From: Ectobius pallidus
Taxonomy: Eukaryota > Arthropoda > Insecta > Blattodea > Ectobiidae
Reading direction: 5' to 3'
DNA: 64,000 nt
Assembly: GCA_964059195.1 (NCBI GenBank)
Contig: CAXKWD010000006.1
Coordinates: 6,378,530 to 6,442,529, forward strand
The position numbers were made by a program, and so were the translations under genes. A model generated the notes under the pieces. That model was not told the origin of the DNA. It did not search any database and saw nothing but the letters and a program-made list of their open reading frames with translations. How positions within the stretch are numbered: position 1 is the first letter of the stretch; each line of letters opens with the position of its first letter. Below are positions 21,083 through 31,770 of the stretch, in pieces.

Positions 21083-22624
21083 CTAGTAGTAGTGAAAGTG
21101 ATGAAGAAATAGACATGAGACCACAAAGGGTTTTTAGGCAACGGATTAACCTAACTTTCAATTTGAGTGACTTTGTATTTAAAGAGAAATATAATTCAAT
21201 TATTTTCGACAGTAATAATTTAATCGACTGCTTAGGTATCACACTATATGAGCGCCATCTATAGTGTACTAAAGTAATCTTTAGGTTTGACATAAAATTC
21301 TCTCGTTTATGAAAAGGGTTCTTTTAGTCTGACAATTTACATTAATTTGCCTGTAATGTCAGGAAAAGTTGTAGTATTTATGAAAAATACAATTGTCATG
21401 ACATATTGACAAATTTGTCAGATCTGACGTAATTGTAACATTGTAACATACAGTAACATCGCAGAAATGTCATAAGTAGGGTTTGGATGTTTATGACATG
21501 TCATATTTTATCCTGACCTCTGTTCTCGCCGCAAACACAAATTAAACATGAATTGCACATTTGTTATCCTAATAGGACAGTTTTTATTTTGCATATAAAG
21601 TCATATTTTGGTAATTTTCATGGTCTTGGTCATACTTTGGCCATATTTGTAATTTGTAATCAGTCATACAGGATCATAAACATCCGAACCCTAGTTATAA
21701 GGTTTGCTGAGTATTTAACGTAAATGCGAATTGTATAAACCGATATATTTACCTTTCTGAAGCGCACTTTTTGTAATAGAGTTGACCTAATCCTTTATTT
21801 CTGGCAGTACAAGAATTTTCAAATAAATGTTTATTTCTTCGAGGAGGTCTGCCTTGCGTTTGAGGTAATTTCCACTTAAATTTACTCAATAATGTAATAA
21901 TAATGGCTTGTGTTTCGAATTATGTAATTTATGATGAATTAGTACTAATTTCTGCATCACTCTGAGTCAGACATTATCGTTTCGAAATCTGACAAAAGGT
22001 AATACTGAAAACAGAAGTTCAATTATATGAAGCACAAAAAGTCAACATAGGCAATTAGGGCTTATGTTCTCAAATATTCAAATTAGCATACACCTATATA
22101 TATACCGTCACCCGAAAGGTTAAGCCAATTTGAAAAATCATTAAATATAAAATCCTAGAGTCTTATCTTCTAGCGGTATCTATAGATCTCTAAAACATGT
22201 ATAATTACGAAAATACTTTTCTTTTACATCTGTTGAAAGTTTTTATAACCAGTCTCTTTTGGGTCTGTTCACCTCTTAGACCATCTATTTGTGTTATGAA
22301 ATATTGAGTGATAATTGGTTAAAATTAGAAGCAATTTAGCAGTTCCTAATTTCATAAAATTACTCTCTATTTGGTGTTTGTATCTTCGTGTACAGATAAT
22401 TGTGAGAAAAAGGAATATTAAATTTGTGGTTTTGAATGCCATACTTTTACGAGATATTAGTTATGTCAAAACAATAATGGATAGTTTCTAAAAACGATAT
22501 TGCCACTAATTACGTCGATTACTCATTAAAGCAAAATAAGTCACTACAATGAAACCTCCGTATTTCTGGGCCCCAGTAGATTGCATTGTTTGTTTTTATA
22601 CTTGTGCTCAGTATGTAAGAAACT
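21083..22624. other. Mostly unrecognised AT-rich sequence
   Basis: 21250-21480 resembles 19800-20100 (TGTCA/TGACA motifs). The rest shows no coding or clear repeat ends. Confidence 0.4.
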
Positions 22625-22635
22625 ATTGCTAGATT

Positions 22636-23243
22636 GCTGAACACAATGCAGTTAAACTGATGTGGGTGCCAGGACATAGGGGTTTCCTTGGCAATGAGAG
22701 GGCTGACGATTTGGCCAAAAAGGGGGCAGCTCTGCCCTTTGTGGGACCTGAGCCCTGCCTGGGACTGCCCTATGGTTCTATCCGAGGAGCGGTTCGGGAG
22801 TGGGCTAACAGGAAACACAACAAACATTGGGTAGCTGTGACAGGTCACAGACACTCTAAGATGACTATCAAAGAAGTCATCAAAGGCAGGACCAGAGAAC
22901 TGCTTAAGATGGATAGATTCCTACTCAGCTGGGTTGTGGGATTTATGACTGGACACTGTCGGCTGCTGGGACACCTTCATAAGGTTGGCATAGCAGACGA
23001 CTCGATGTGCAGGAGATGTCGAAAAGATGAAGAATCTGCTCTTCATCTTCTGTGTGATGTGAAATACTTGCGGCCATTAGGGCCAAGCATTTCAACTACT
23101 GGTTCATGCCAGCGGATGAACTGTCTAAGGTCTCAATCAAGAAGCTGGCACTCTTTATCAAAGAGTCTGGCCTTCTAAGGGACTAAAGCTAGGGGCAATA
23201 ATGCCCACCCTTTCTCAAAATTAAAAAAAAAAAAAAAAAAAAA
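22636..23243 (+). mobile_element. 5'-truncated LINE with poly-A tail and 11-bp target duplication
   Basis: ATTGCTAGATT at 22625-22635 is repeated exactly at 23244-23254, bracketing a 608-bp insert that ends in about 22 A residues. This is the signature of target-primed reverse transcription with strong 5' truncation. The intact duplication and poly-A point to a recent insertion. Confidence 0.9.
22660..23178 (+). pseudogene. LINE RNase H and zinc-knuckle C-terminal fragment
   Basis: Reads MWVPGHRGFLGNERADDLAK, the last conserved block of the RNase H domain found in I/R1-type LINEs, then a linker and CRRCRKDEESALHLLCDVK, a cysteine/histidine knuckle typical of the ORF2 C-terminus. All upstream domains are missing through truncation. 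Codon reading is open for about 170 residues. Confidence 0.85.
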
Positions 23244-23328
23244 ATTGCTAGATTACTTTTTCTTTCTTTCTTTTTCGAGAATCGACAGTAAAATGTTATC
23301 CGTAGCCTACTATGGAGAATTTCAAGTG

Positions 23329-23870
23329 TACAGGATGTTAATGAATACACCGAAATATTTACCTGTGTATAGAGGGGACATAGACAAGCAACTTTTATTA
23401 GCAGATTTTTGCTCTATGGATTCAATTTTACCTGTTGCAGCATAAAATCTCCCAGGGCATGGCCGCCACACTGACTTCTAACATTTGAAAAAGATGCAAA
23501 CAAAGGAAATTCGTTGTTAACACTGTAATTACGAATAAAAAACTAATGCAATGGCGGCCAGTCATGTGATTAGTCTGTAAATTTTGCTGATTATGGAAAC
23601 ACTAAATTATGATATAGCTGTTGATGAATGATTAAGAATCAGGATTGTATCGATCACTAAGAAGGCATGAAGGCAATTTGATGAAAATTTTAACCCTATT
23701 TTGCTTAATTATTGACTAATGAGCACCAAATTGTAATGACTTTAATGCCCTGTAGCATACACATTTTACGTCATAGAGCAAAAATCTTCTAATAAAAGTT
23801 GCCTATCTATTTCCCCTCTGTACATAGGTAAGATATTTCAGTATTATTCGTTAAGATTCTGTATTTATTT
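23329..23870. mobile_element. Element with long imperfect inverted repeats
   Basis: The stretch ACAGGATGTTAATGAATACACC... to GCTCTATG at 23331-23418 is inverted at 23773-23860 (CATAGAGCAAAAATC to TTCTGT), with roughly 80% identity over about 85 bp. The interior (about 350 bp) is non-coding. A fragment of the same end lies at 13226-13265. Looks like a MITE derived from a Tc1/mariner-like element (ACAGG start), family uncertain. Confidence 0.5.
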
Positions 23871-24188
23871 AGATTGAAATTAGCACTAAATATTTCATGT
23901 GAATGTGGACAATTTGAAACATGTATTTCCTTACATCACAAAAGCCACAATAGTTTTGTTTCATTTGTAAAATAGTGATTATTATAAATTGTAACATACT
24001 TTATAGTATTCAATTTTAGTTATATGTATTATAAATTGTAATTTAGTTATATTTTTAACCCTTATATAGCTCTGGCGAGAGGTTCCCTGTAATAATAAAA
24101 TCAGGTAAACTGATGTAACAAAGTGCCAGTATGTTTTTGTTTAATCAGTTATGATTGCAGTTATGATATGCAGAATAGAAAAAAAAGT

Positions 24189-24275
24189 CAATTTGGCCGG
24201 TTTCGGGATTTGAACCATGGAACTCCAGAATGTGAGGCCAAGACGTTACCATCTTAGCCACCTGGGTAAGTTTAA
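24189..24275 (-). repeat. tRNA-derived SINE head
   Basis: On the minus strand GGTGGCTAAGATGGTAACG (box A-like) is followed by GGTTCAAATCCCG (box B), then a T-rich stretch. Most likely a SINE head rather than a functional tRNA. Confidence 0.6.
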
Positions 24276-24518
24276 CAATCTAGTTTGATAAGCGCATGTA
24301 AAGCAATAGTGTTGTCATAGCTAACTGTATTTTAATTGCCAAAGCCTTATAAGATCACAGTAAAACAATTGACTATGTTGTCACGATAACTGATGTGCAT
24401 TTCATAAATTCTTTCGTATACGAATATTACCATAAAATAGGCACTAAATTGAGCATCACTCCGATATAGGACAACCGATTTTATCCAATATCATTAAACG
24501 TCTTCCCATGGACATTAT

Positions 24519-24663
24519 AATGCCAGCTCACATACAGTGCGGGATTTCATATGTAGTCGTGCCGACTAAACTACATATGAAATCCGGCACAACTATATAA
24601 GATATCCCTCACTGTATGTGAGCTAAGCTAAACTAAGTTAGCTTAGCTCTTGGTCGACAACCG
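24519..24663. repeat. Palindromic insertion in a family B module
   Basis: AGCTCACATACAGTG(C)GGGAT at 24525-24545 is inverted at 24604-24624 with one mismatch. Nested inside, ATTTCATATGTAGT is inverted to ACTACATATGAAAT. A second small palindrome (AGCTAAACTAAGTTAGCT) follows. The host module resumes at AAATGTGTATACC, so about 145 bp were inserted. Confidence 0.6.
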
Positions 24664-25402
24664 GCATAAATGTGTATACCAAGTTTCATAAAAATCCGGT
24701 AAAGCGTATTTGAGTTACCGCGTCTATAAAATAGACACTAAATTGACTTTTACTCCGGTACCGGTCTACCGATTTGGTCCAATGTCAGTAGAAGTCTCCC
24801 CATGTACATTATAAATGGGTATTCAAAGTTTCAGGAAAATCCAATTAAGCATATTTGAGTTATCGCGACTTCTTATATATTAACATAAAAGGCAATAAAT
24901 TGGGTATTATTCCGGTACTGGCCAACCGATTTAGTCAAATATCAATAGACGTCTTCCCATGGACATTATAAATGCGTATACGAAGTTTCATAAAAATCAG
25001 ATAAAGCGTATTTGAGTTATTGCGCCTTTAAAATAGACACTAAATTGGGTTTTACTCCGGTACCGGTCAACAGATTAGGTTCAAATTCAATTGGGAACTC
25101 CTCATGGACGTCATAAATGTGTATACCAAGTTTCATAGAAATCCTATACAGCGTATTTGAGTTATGGTGCCTTTCTAATATAATCTATTAAAATAGGCAC
25201 TAAATTGGGCATTACTCCGGTACCGGTGAACCGATTTGGTTCAATATCAATAGGGTTCTTCCCATGGACATTATAAATGTGTTTTCCAAGTTTCATGAAA
25301 ATCCGAAAAAGCGCATTTGAGTTATGGCGCGTACAGATACACGGACGGACGGAAAGACATTTTTCGTCCCCACACACAATCTGATAATACTGGCACTTAA
25401 TA

Positions 25403-25790
25403 ACAACGTGTATTGTGCTACACACATCTCTATGCTTTCTGATCCCTTTTTCATGAACCACAGCTTCACCTCTGTACTTTAGTCCTCACGGCGAAATATC
25501 CTTCATTTTTTTTTTATTTCCCAGACAGGGTTGGGCGAATAATTTATCTGTATGTGTTTTACACTGAAATACGTGATGTAAATCACAGTTTTAGTCACAC
25601 GATATAACATATAATCCAATCTGATGTTGACAATAGAAACACTCTTCACTTTGTTATTTGTGGTGAATTCTATAAATGTTTTATTCATAAAGTATTCAGC
25701 GCAACTTCAAATTGAATTCAGTCACATTATTACCACAACTTACTGTATTTACTTTTACATTCTCGTTATTAGCAAATACGTAATATTAGT
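25403..25790. other. Spacer, nothing recognised
   Basis: AT-rich sequence leading into an ATT microsatellite. Confidence 0.4.
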
Positions 25791-25811
25791 TATTATTATT
25801 ATTATTATTTA
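25791..25811. repeat. (TTA)n at the 3' end of the R4/Dong-like element
   Basis: Six to seven TTA units adjoin the 3' untranslated end of the retrotransposon. The other side of the element has a longer tract of the same repeat. Confidence 0.85.
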
Positions 25812-25925
25812 TTACATTTCTCCACATCACATATGGGTAGTAACAGGGCACGGGATGCACCAAGTGCCTCACAATAATATAAAGCATTTACATATAATTG
25901 TAATACAAGAGTTCAATTAATGTCT

Positions 25926-28900
25926 TCATTCTTGCGACAGGAATGATCGCACAATGTTGCATGTAGATAGGATGACAGAATGCTGCATGCTTTTGTAGGT
26001 GTTCGGTGGAAGACCCAGTTCTTGCAGACTCTTGTGAAGTGTGTAGGGGACGAGACCATTGACCGACAGGATCACAGGGACTATTCGTACTAGCTTAGCC
26101 TTCCAAATCCTCTTGACCTCCTCTGCGAGCTCTTTATACTTGCAGATCTTTTCATGGTGCTTCCTGTCGATGTTGATGTCGTTAGGTACTGCAATGTCTA
26201 CAAGAAACGTTGTCCCTGTTTTCTTGTTGACCAGTATAATATCTGGTCTGTTATGGTTGATTGTTTTGTCTGTCACCACACCAATGTCCCAGTAAAGCTT
26301 ACATGACTCGTTCTCCAATAGGCGTACAGGATGGTACTTGTAGTAAGGGATACGTTCCTGAATTAATTGGTTTTTGTGGGCTAGTGCCTGGTGTATGATT
26401 CCTGCGACCTGATTGTGCCGTCTCGTGTATTCTACGGAGGCAAGTACTGAGCAGCCTGCAGTGATATGATCAATGGTCTCGAGATGAATGGAGCATCGTC
26501 TACATTTGTCAGAGAGTACACTTGTATCTTTGATGATATATTTTTTGTAATTATTTGTAGCTATTATCTGGTCTTGTATGGCAACTGCAAATCCCTCTGT
26601 TTCTCCAAACAGGCGTCCACTTTGTAACCACATGCATGATGCGTTCTTGTCTATACTCTGTTGGTTTAGATTACTGTAGTATTTTCCGTGGAGGGTCTTT
26701 TCTCCCCAGGATCTTTCTTTCTCCTGCAGGGACACTTGGTGATTTGTATGATGGTCAGAGGCGTTATATGGATGCAGTACAGTGTACCTGTCAGCGAGTG
26801 CTACAGCCTTATGGAGAAGGCTGGTTTCCTGTTTTTTAAGGAAATATCTTCTTAAGTTCCTTATCTGATTCTGGAGCATGACTTGAAGATCCAGTACTCC
26901 ACGGCCTCCCAGTTTCCGTGGGAGAGTGACCCTTTCCATGCACGAATTTGGATGATGTAATCTATAGGTGGTGAGCAGAGTTCTCGTTTTCCTCTGTATG
27001 CTGTCTATTTCCGTGGCAGACCATTTCAAAATTCCAAATGAATAAACAAGGGTTGGAATAGCATACGTATTTATAGCTTTAATTTTGTTCTTTGCATGTA
27101 AGTGACTGCGCAAAATCTGATGCATCCTCAATGTATATTTGTCAATAAGTCCCTGTTTGATTTTCTTGTGATCCAGAGTTGTATTCTGAACAAATCCAAG
27201 GTACTTATAGGTTTCCGTTTCTGTCATTCCCTCTATTATAGATCCGGTAGTAAGTTCATACGGTTGGGAGTTTGCGTGTCGACCACATTCAATTGTTAGG
27301 AGTTTACATTTCTTTACTCCCAACGTCATTCCCACATCCGATGAATAGAAGTCTATTATGTTTAGAAGAGCGTTCATTTGCATTCCATTGTGGGCATACA
27401 CTTTCAAGTCATCCATATAAAACAAATGTGATATTCTGTGTTTCCTGTTATTATATTTAATATCAAATCCAAAACCAGTAGCTTTTAGGAGATTGGATAG
27501 AGGATTCATTGCAAGACAAAACCACAGGGGACTTAATGAATCGCCTTGAAATATACCACGTTCAATTTTAATTGTGCCGGATATGATAGATTTATTCTCT
27601 ATCTTGGTGCAGAGCACTGTCTTCCATTTGCTCATTATAACATCCAGACAATGGGTTATAGCAGGGTTGATTTTATACAGATGAAGTACTTCTTTTAACC
27701 ATGAATGGGGAACCGAGTCAAATGCTTTCTGATAATCTATATACGCTGTGTGCAGGTTTCTTTGTGAGTGTATTGCCTGTTGTGTTACTACGGAATCGAT
27801 GATTATCTGTTCTTTGCATCCTAGTGATGACTTTTTGCATCCTTTCTGCTCCTCAGTCAGAATGTTGTGGTCACTGATATGTTTATACATTTCTTCTGTG
27901 AGTATGGATGTAAATAGTTTGTACATCGTTTGCAGACAAGTAATTGGCCTATATGTTGAGGGATCTTTAGCGTTTCCACCATCCTTAGGCAGGAGGTATG
28001 TAATTCCCGACGTAAGGAATTCTGGGCTTTCTTGGGGATGATGCAAGAGATATGTAAATTGTTGGGCTATCTCCTTGTGCACACAAGTGAAATATTTGTA
28101 CCAGAAATTTTGTATTTTATCTGTGCCTGGTGCTTTCCAACTTTGAGTTCTCCTGATAGCATTACTTACATGACTTTCTTCTATTATATCAAAATTCATC
28201 TCTGCATAGTCATTATTGTTTTGTTCTTCCTTAATCCATGCTGCATTTATATTGTGTACTATGTTGGTAGCCCAAATACTTTTCCAAAAACTTTCAGTAT
28301 CCTGTATATTTGGAAATTCTTCTGCCTTAGCTTGCCGGTTTTGCTTAAGCATTCTGTAGAATTGACCCTCATTGTTAGAGAAAAGATTGTTTTGCAGTTT
28401 CCTAGCTCGCGACTCTTTGTACCTCTTGAGCCTTGCTGCTTTGGCACTTAATTTTTGTTTCTGGAGGTCAACATACTCTTTTATCTTTTCTCTGTGCTCG
28501 GGCTCCTTTGTGTGAGTGTTAATTTTCATGAACACATTCCTCAGGCTTCTATTAGTTTTAGTTTTAGTTTTATTACAGAGGTATGCAGAAAGTTGACCTA
28601 TAGTTTTCCTTAGTTCTTGGATATCGCTTTGTAATCGGCGTTGCCATGGTGGAATATATTCTGTATCTGCGCTCTTCTTGCAAGAGCTTCTGGGGAGTGG
28701 TATTAGGTTCTGGTTGTTCAGCCTAATCACAGTTACAGCTGCGCAATATATGAGGGTATTTATTTCCTCCAGGTTAGTGGATGTTTCTATATACTGCTTT
28801 AAGATGTCATTTACAGTACTTACAAAGATTTTACTCAGTGGTGTTTCTCGAAGTTTGGGCAGCTTCGGTCTAAAGTCCACTTTGAGACCCACAAACTCCG

Positions 28901-29561
28901 CCATTGCCTCTTTAAACATGTCTTCAGCGCGACTTGTCTCATCAACGTCTGACGTATCATCAGTTTCTTTTATTTCCATAGATCTGTCTTCCTCAGGGTC
29001 ATTTCTTTCAGTATCTTCGTACACAATTTGTGATACTGAGATGGTGTTGCCTGCACTGTTTGACTTCGTAGCTAGAATTTTAGCAGCTTCTTCTTTAAGA
29101 TTTTGAATTATTATAGCAGGAAGTCTATTGTTAGTTACTATAGCACGTCTTTGGTCTGCAATTCTTTGTTCTGTGACAAAGGAGTACTGAGGAAATTTCT
29201 CCACAAACAACCTGTGCATATCTCTCCTGTAGGCTGTAAGGTCTTTCTCTAAGTTCGTAACTATGAAGTAGGAGCGCATTATGACTTTATTCATTTCATC
29301 CGTCCATTTCAAGCGCTGCCTCGGTTTACCTGCTTTGGTGGTCAGAATTTCTGAAACACTTTCGGCAGGAGGAGAGGATAGTTGCTGAGTTCTCCTATCT
29401 GAATTGCCGGCTGTAGAGTTTTCGGGTGACCCGACATGTGCCCGCCTGATCAGCATCATGTCACTGGTGGCTTGCCTGCTGTCACGCTCAGCACCAGCTC
29501 CAAGCGTGCCCCGACGAACCTCGGGTAGCGTCCTTTTCCGAGGCTCATTTCTATTATTCAT
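25926..29561 (-). CDS. Reverse transcriptase with restriction-like endonuclease, intact
   Basis: 1211 residues without a stop. Residues 84-150 hold a Myb/SANT-like DNA-binding stretch (WTDEMNKVIMRSYF). Basic linker to about 400. Reverse transcriptase about 475-860: TAYIDYQKAFDSVPH (605-619, motif A), IFQGDSLSPL (670-679, motif B), FYMDDLKVYA (714-723, catalytic motif C, MDD form), YKYLG (785-789). A C-x2-C-x8-H-x4-C knuckle lies at 1020-1037. The endonuclease has RPD (1105-1107), D1122 in LVDIAVP, and KxxKY (about 1138-1142), the PD-(D/E)xK pattern of early-branching LINEs such as R2 and R4. All expected catalytic residues are present. The start at 29561 is the first ATG of the open frame. 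Function: nicking of target DNA and target-primed reverse transcription of its own RNA. Confidence 0.9.
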   Translation of the reverse strand: MNNRNEPRKRTLPEVRRGTLGAGAERDSRQATSDMMLIRRAHVGSPENSTAGNSDRRTQQLSSPPAESVSEILTTKAGKPRQRLKWTDEMNKVIMRSYFIVTNLEKDLTAYRRDMHRLFVEKFPQYSFVTEQRIADQRRAIVTNNRLPAIIIQNLKEEAAKILATKSNSAGNTISVSQIVYEDTERNDPEEDRSMEIKETDDTSDVDETSRAEDMFKEAMAEFVGLKVDFRPKLPKLRETPLSKIFVSTVNDILKQYIETSTNLEEINTLIYCAAVTVIRLNNQNLIPLPRSSCKKSADTEYIPPWQRRLQSDIQELRKTIGQLSAYLCNKTKTKTNRSLRNVFMKINTHTKEPEHREKIKEYVDLQKQKLSAKAARLKRYKESRARKLQNNLFSNNEGQFYRMLKQNRQAKAEEFPNIQDTESFWKSIWATNIVHNINAAWIKEEQNNNDYAEMNFDIIEESHVSNAIRRTQSWKAPGTDKIQNFWYKYFTCVHKEIAQQFTYLLHHPQESPEFLTSGITYLLPKDGGNAKDPSTYRPITCLQTMYKLFTSILTEEMYKHISDHNILTEEQKGCKKSSLGCKEQIIIDSVVTQQAIHSQRNLHTAYIDYQKAFDSVPHSWLKEVLHLYKINPAITHCLDVIMSKWKTVLCTKIENKSIISGTIKIERGIFQGDSLSPLWFCLAMNPLSNLLKATGFGFDIKYNNRKHRISHLFYMDDLKVYAHNGMQMNALLNIIDFYSSDVGMTLGVKKCKLLTIECGRHANSQPYELTTGSIIEGMTETETYKYLGFVQNTTLDHKKIKQGLIDKYTLRMHQILRSHLHAKNKIKAINTYAIPTLVYSFGILKWSATEIDSIQRKTRTLLTTYRLHHPNSCMERVTLPRKLGGRGVLDLQVMLQNQIRNLRRYFLKKQETSLLHKAVALADRYTVLHPYNASDHHTNHQVSLQEKERSWGEKTLHGKYYSNLNQQSIDKNASCMWLQSGRLFGETEGFAVAIQDQIIATNNYKKYIIKDTSVLSDKCRRCSIHLETIDHITAGCSVLASVEYTRRHNQVAGIIHQALAHKNQLIQERIPYYKYHPVRLLENESCKLYWDIGVVTDKTINHNRPDIILVNKKTGTTFLVDIAVPNDINIDRKHHEKICKYKELAEEVKRIWKAKLVRIVPVILSVNGLVPYTLHKSLQELGLPPNTYKSMQHSVILSTCNIVRSFLSQE

Positions 29562-29615
29562 TTACTCCATTAATAATGGGTTGCATTTTATACCTACTGC
29601 CAGGATTTTAATGAG

Positions 29616-29677
29616 GCCGCCCCTAACATGGGGTACAGACGCCTCATTCAGCCGCCCCTAACATGGGGTACAGACGC
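29616..29677 (-). repeat. Direct repeat in the retrotransposon 5' leader
   Basis: GCCGCCCCTAACATGGGGTA plus CAGACGC occurs at 29616-29642 and 29651-29677 (35-bp spacing). Each copy contains an inverted CCCCTAACATGGGG core. Could be promoter or RNA structure elements of the element; the role is not shown. Confidence 0.8.
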
Positions 29678-29737
29678 TGTTCAATAGTCAATGTTGAATA
29701 GGTTCATCCGCCCTCTCCGCCATTGGGATATACCCTC

Positions 29738-29796
<59 letters not shown>
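29738..29796. repeat. (TTA)n at the 5' end of the R4/Dong-like element
   Basis: About 20 TTA units directly abutting the retrotransposon leader. Confidence 0.95.
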
Positions 29797-29797
<1 letters not shown>

Positions 29798-31172
29798 GTC
29801 TTCTGTTTCATAAGAATATTTTCTAATAATATTAGTTATGAGTTCATGGCTCTAAATTATTTGTAAATAATTTATTGCTAATATTATTAGTAAACTGTTT
29901 CATACAATGCACAACTAATAAAATTTACTGATAATGTTAGCTGTTTTTCTATAAGTGTTTTTGGACCAATAAGTTATTCCCAAACCCATGTAATTCAGAT
30001 TTCATGCTTTTAAATTTGTGGGAAATGAATCACTCTGTTTTAATTTTCAATTCACATACGCTCTCAAAGGAATTTCTCTCATTAAGTTTTTGGGATTTGA
30101 GGTTAGATTTTAGGACATAAGCCAACTGCTATCTTGAATAAGTGCCTGGCAGATTTATTCATTTCTTAGAGCTAGTTATTATGAAGATATATGTAGGCCG
30201 TGCTGCTTTGAAATAGTATTGAGAAAAAGACTAAGAAGGGGAAAAACACAAATTTAACCTCCAAATCAATCAGCTGACTAATGAACTAATAGTAAAGCTA
30301 CATATCACTATGAAACATGATTTTCATAACTAATGAATAATATTATAAGTTCTAATATTATTAACTGTAATAATTCTGTTTGTTCATATTATGTCTATGT
30401 TTCCACATAAACATAAACAAGCTCCAAATTGATTTATTGAATATACAATTACTTAAAACCTATTCCACCCGGAGGTATATTAGGGTTATAGTTACAAGAC
30501 AATTTATTTGCAATATTACTACTTCTTATCCATAGGCCTTACTACTCTAAGAAAACAAGATAACTAATATATTATATTATAAAAGAAAACTATAACATCT
30601 TAAAAATAGAACACAAAAACTTTTGGAATTCTCTATAACAGCATTTTTTCATAAAAATATCAAAGAGTGGTTTATCTAATTTCAATTTACAATAATCTAA
30701 GTGTGCGTCCAATATTCTTCTATTAGAATTCTGCATCACCGGGCTCCAATCCTATGTAAAACTTTATGAAGTTAAAACCCGTGACAGGTTTTTATACGTA
30801 TTTTACACGTTATGAAGAAAACCTTTTTACGCCTCAAGTTGCAAACCTGATCTCAGTTTTAAAAGAAGAAATGTGTCACAGAAAGATAAATATGTAATTA
30901 TACAAATATTGATAAGTCATACAACACCGCTGGCTCATTTCGAACTTGACATAGTAACCTAGACAGATGTTCTGTTGGAAACTGGATTACACTAGCAGAA
31001 ACAACTACAGCAATAAATGTAATTTATCTGCAATTGAAAACTCATCCGCTCTATTATCCCGAAAAATGTATTAAAATAGACGATTCACACATTCTATTAA
31101 ACCAATGTTAGAGGATTGAAACCACTTTATACTCTAGCTCAGAGTTGGCCATGACTTGTCAGGAACAATATA
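29797..31172. other. AT-rich sequence without genes
   Basis: Contains motifs such as TAATATTAGTTATGAG and CATAACTAATGAATAATATTA in opposite orientation (29840 and 30320), and CTGTTTCATA at 29803 and 29892, which hint at a decayed foldback element. No coding. Confidence 0.35.
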
Positions 31173-31470
31173 CAGTGAACGCCGCTTAATGTAATCGCGG
31201 ATAATGTTATCACTTTTATGAAGTCCCGTACAGATTAATAGACTACTCATGCATTGAAAAAATGCTGTTTATTGTGATCAAAGATTCGGTTTATGTTATC
31301 ACATTTTCCTTTTTACGGCTTTATTTCCAAGTACTGTACGTCATTAAAAAACTCATTTTTTAGGGCTTCGTTTCTAACTCAACTGTATTGTGTTGTGCTG
31401 GAAGTAGCAATAATGTTCCCAGCTCCTCACAGGATGACCAGTTGGAGGGGATGGCATTACATACTTTCTC
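31173..31470. mobile_element. pogo/Tigger-like element, one end
   Basis: Starts CAGTGAACGCCGCTTAATG directly after TA. ATAATGTTATCACTTTTATG and TTTATTGTGATCAAAGATTC follow, all shared with 40675-41590. The right side is lost, replaced by a family B scrap (GATTTGGTCAAATATCAATAGG). Non-coding. The CAGTG start and TA target fit the pogo group of Tc1/mariner. Confidence 0.55.
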
Positions 31471-31516
31471 TCCGATTTGGTCAAATATCAATAGGTTTCT
31501 GTAATACAGGATCATT

Positions 31517-31745
31517 CTGCTTATTAGAGAGTTTTTGCCATAGCGTGTTCTCCGATACGGTACACTCTAATGTCACGTGATTGAATACGGTAACAGGAAT
31601 AACGTCTTGTGCTATTCCGAAAGAACGTATCACCTTTTCAGATACACCGTCACGGCAATCCGGCGCATGCGCAGAGCATCAATCACGTGACTTTAGTGTT
31701 TACGGTAACTCCACTAAGCTGGGCAAAAACTCTCTATTATATAGT
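31517..31745. mobile_element. MITE with ~60-bp imperfect inverted repeats
   Basis: TAGAGAGTTTTTGCC near 31521 and its inverse GGCAAAAACTCTCTA near 31721-31735 are the outer ends. Matching continues inward to the inverted CACTxxAxTGTCACGTGATTGA blocks. About 225 bp in total, non-coding. Confidence 0.55.
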
Positions 31746-31770
31746 GAATATTCAACATTCAGATTGCCTG

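Larger units (their letters stand above)
24094..25402 (-). mobile_element. Family B element with five or more modules
   Basis: The plus strand starts AATAAAATCAGGTAAACTGAT and AAAGTGCCAGTATG and ends CGTCCCCACACACAATCTGATAATACTGGCACTTAATAA, both family ends. Tandem modules with GTACCGGTC...CCATGGACATTATAAAT fill 24440-25340. It carries a tRNA-like SINE head (24189-24275) and a palindromic insertion (24519-24663). Confidence 0.65.
25812..29737 (-). mobile_element. R4/Dong-clade-like LINE, apparently full length, in a TAA repeat
   Basis: A 3.9-kb unit on the minus strand with a 5' leader of about 176 nt, one 1211-codon ORF and a 3' leader of about 115 nt. Both sides are bounded by the same trinucleotide repeat (29738-29796 and 25791-25811). 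The leader holds a 27-bp direct repeat (29616-29642 and 29651-29677). Dong of Bombyx is known to insert into TAA repeats and belongs to the R4 clade with a restriction-like endonuclease; both traits are seen here. Confidence 0.8.

Noticed and set aside
26059..29106. Many plus-strand open frames opposite the 1211-codon reverse transcriptase
   Set aside because: Shadows of the minus-strand gene.
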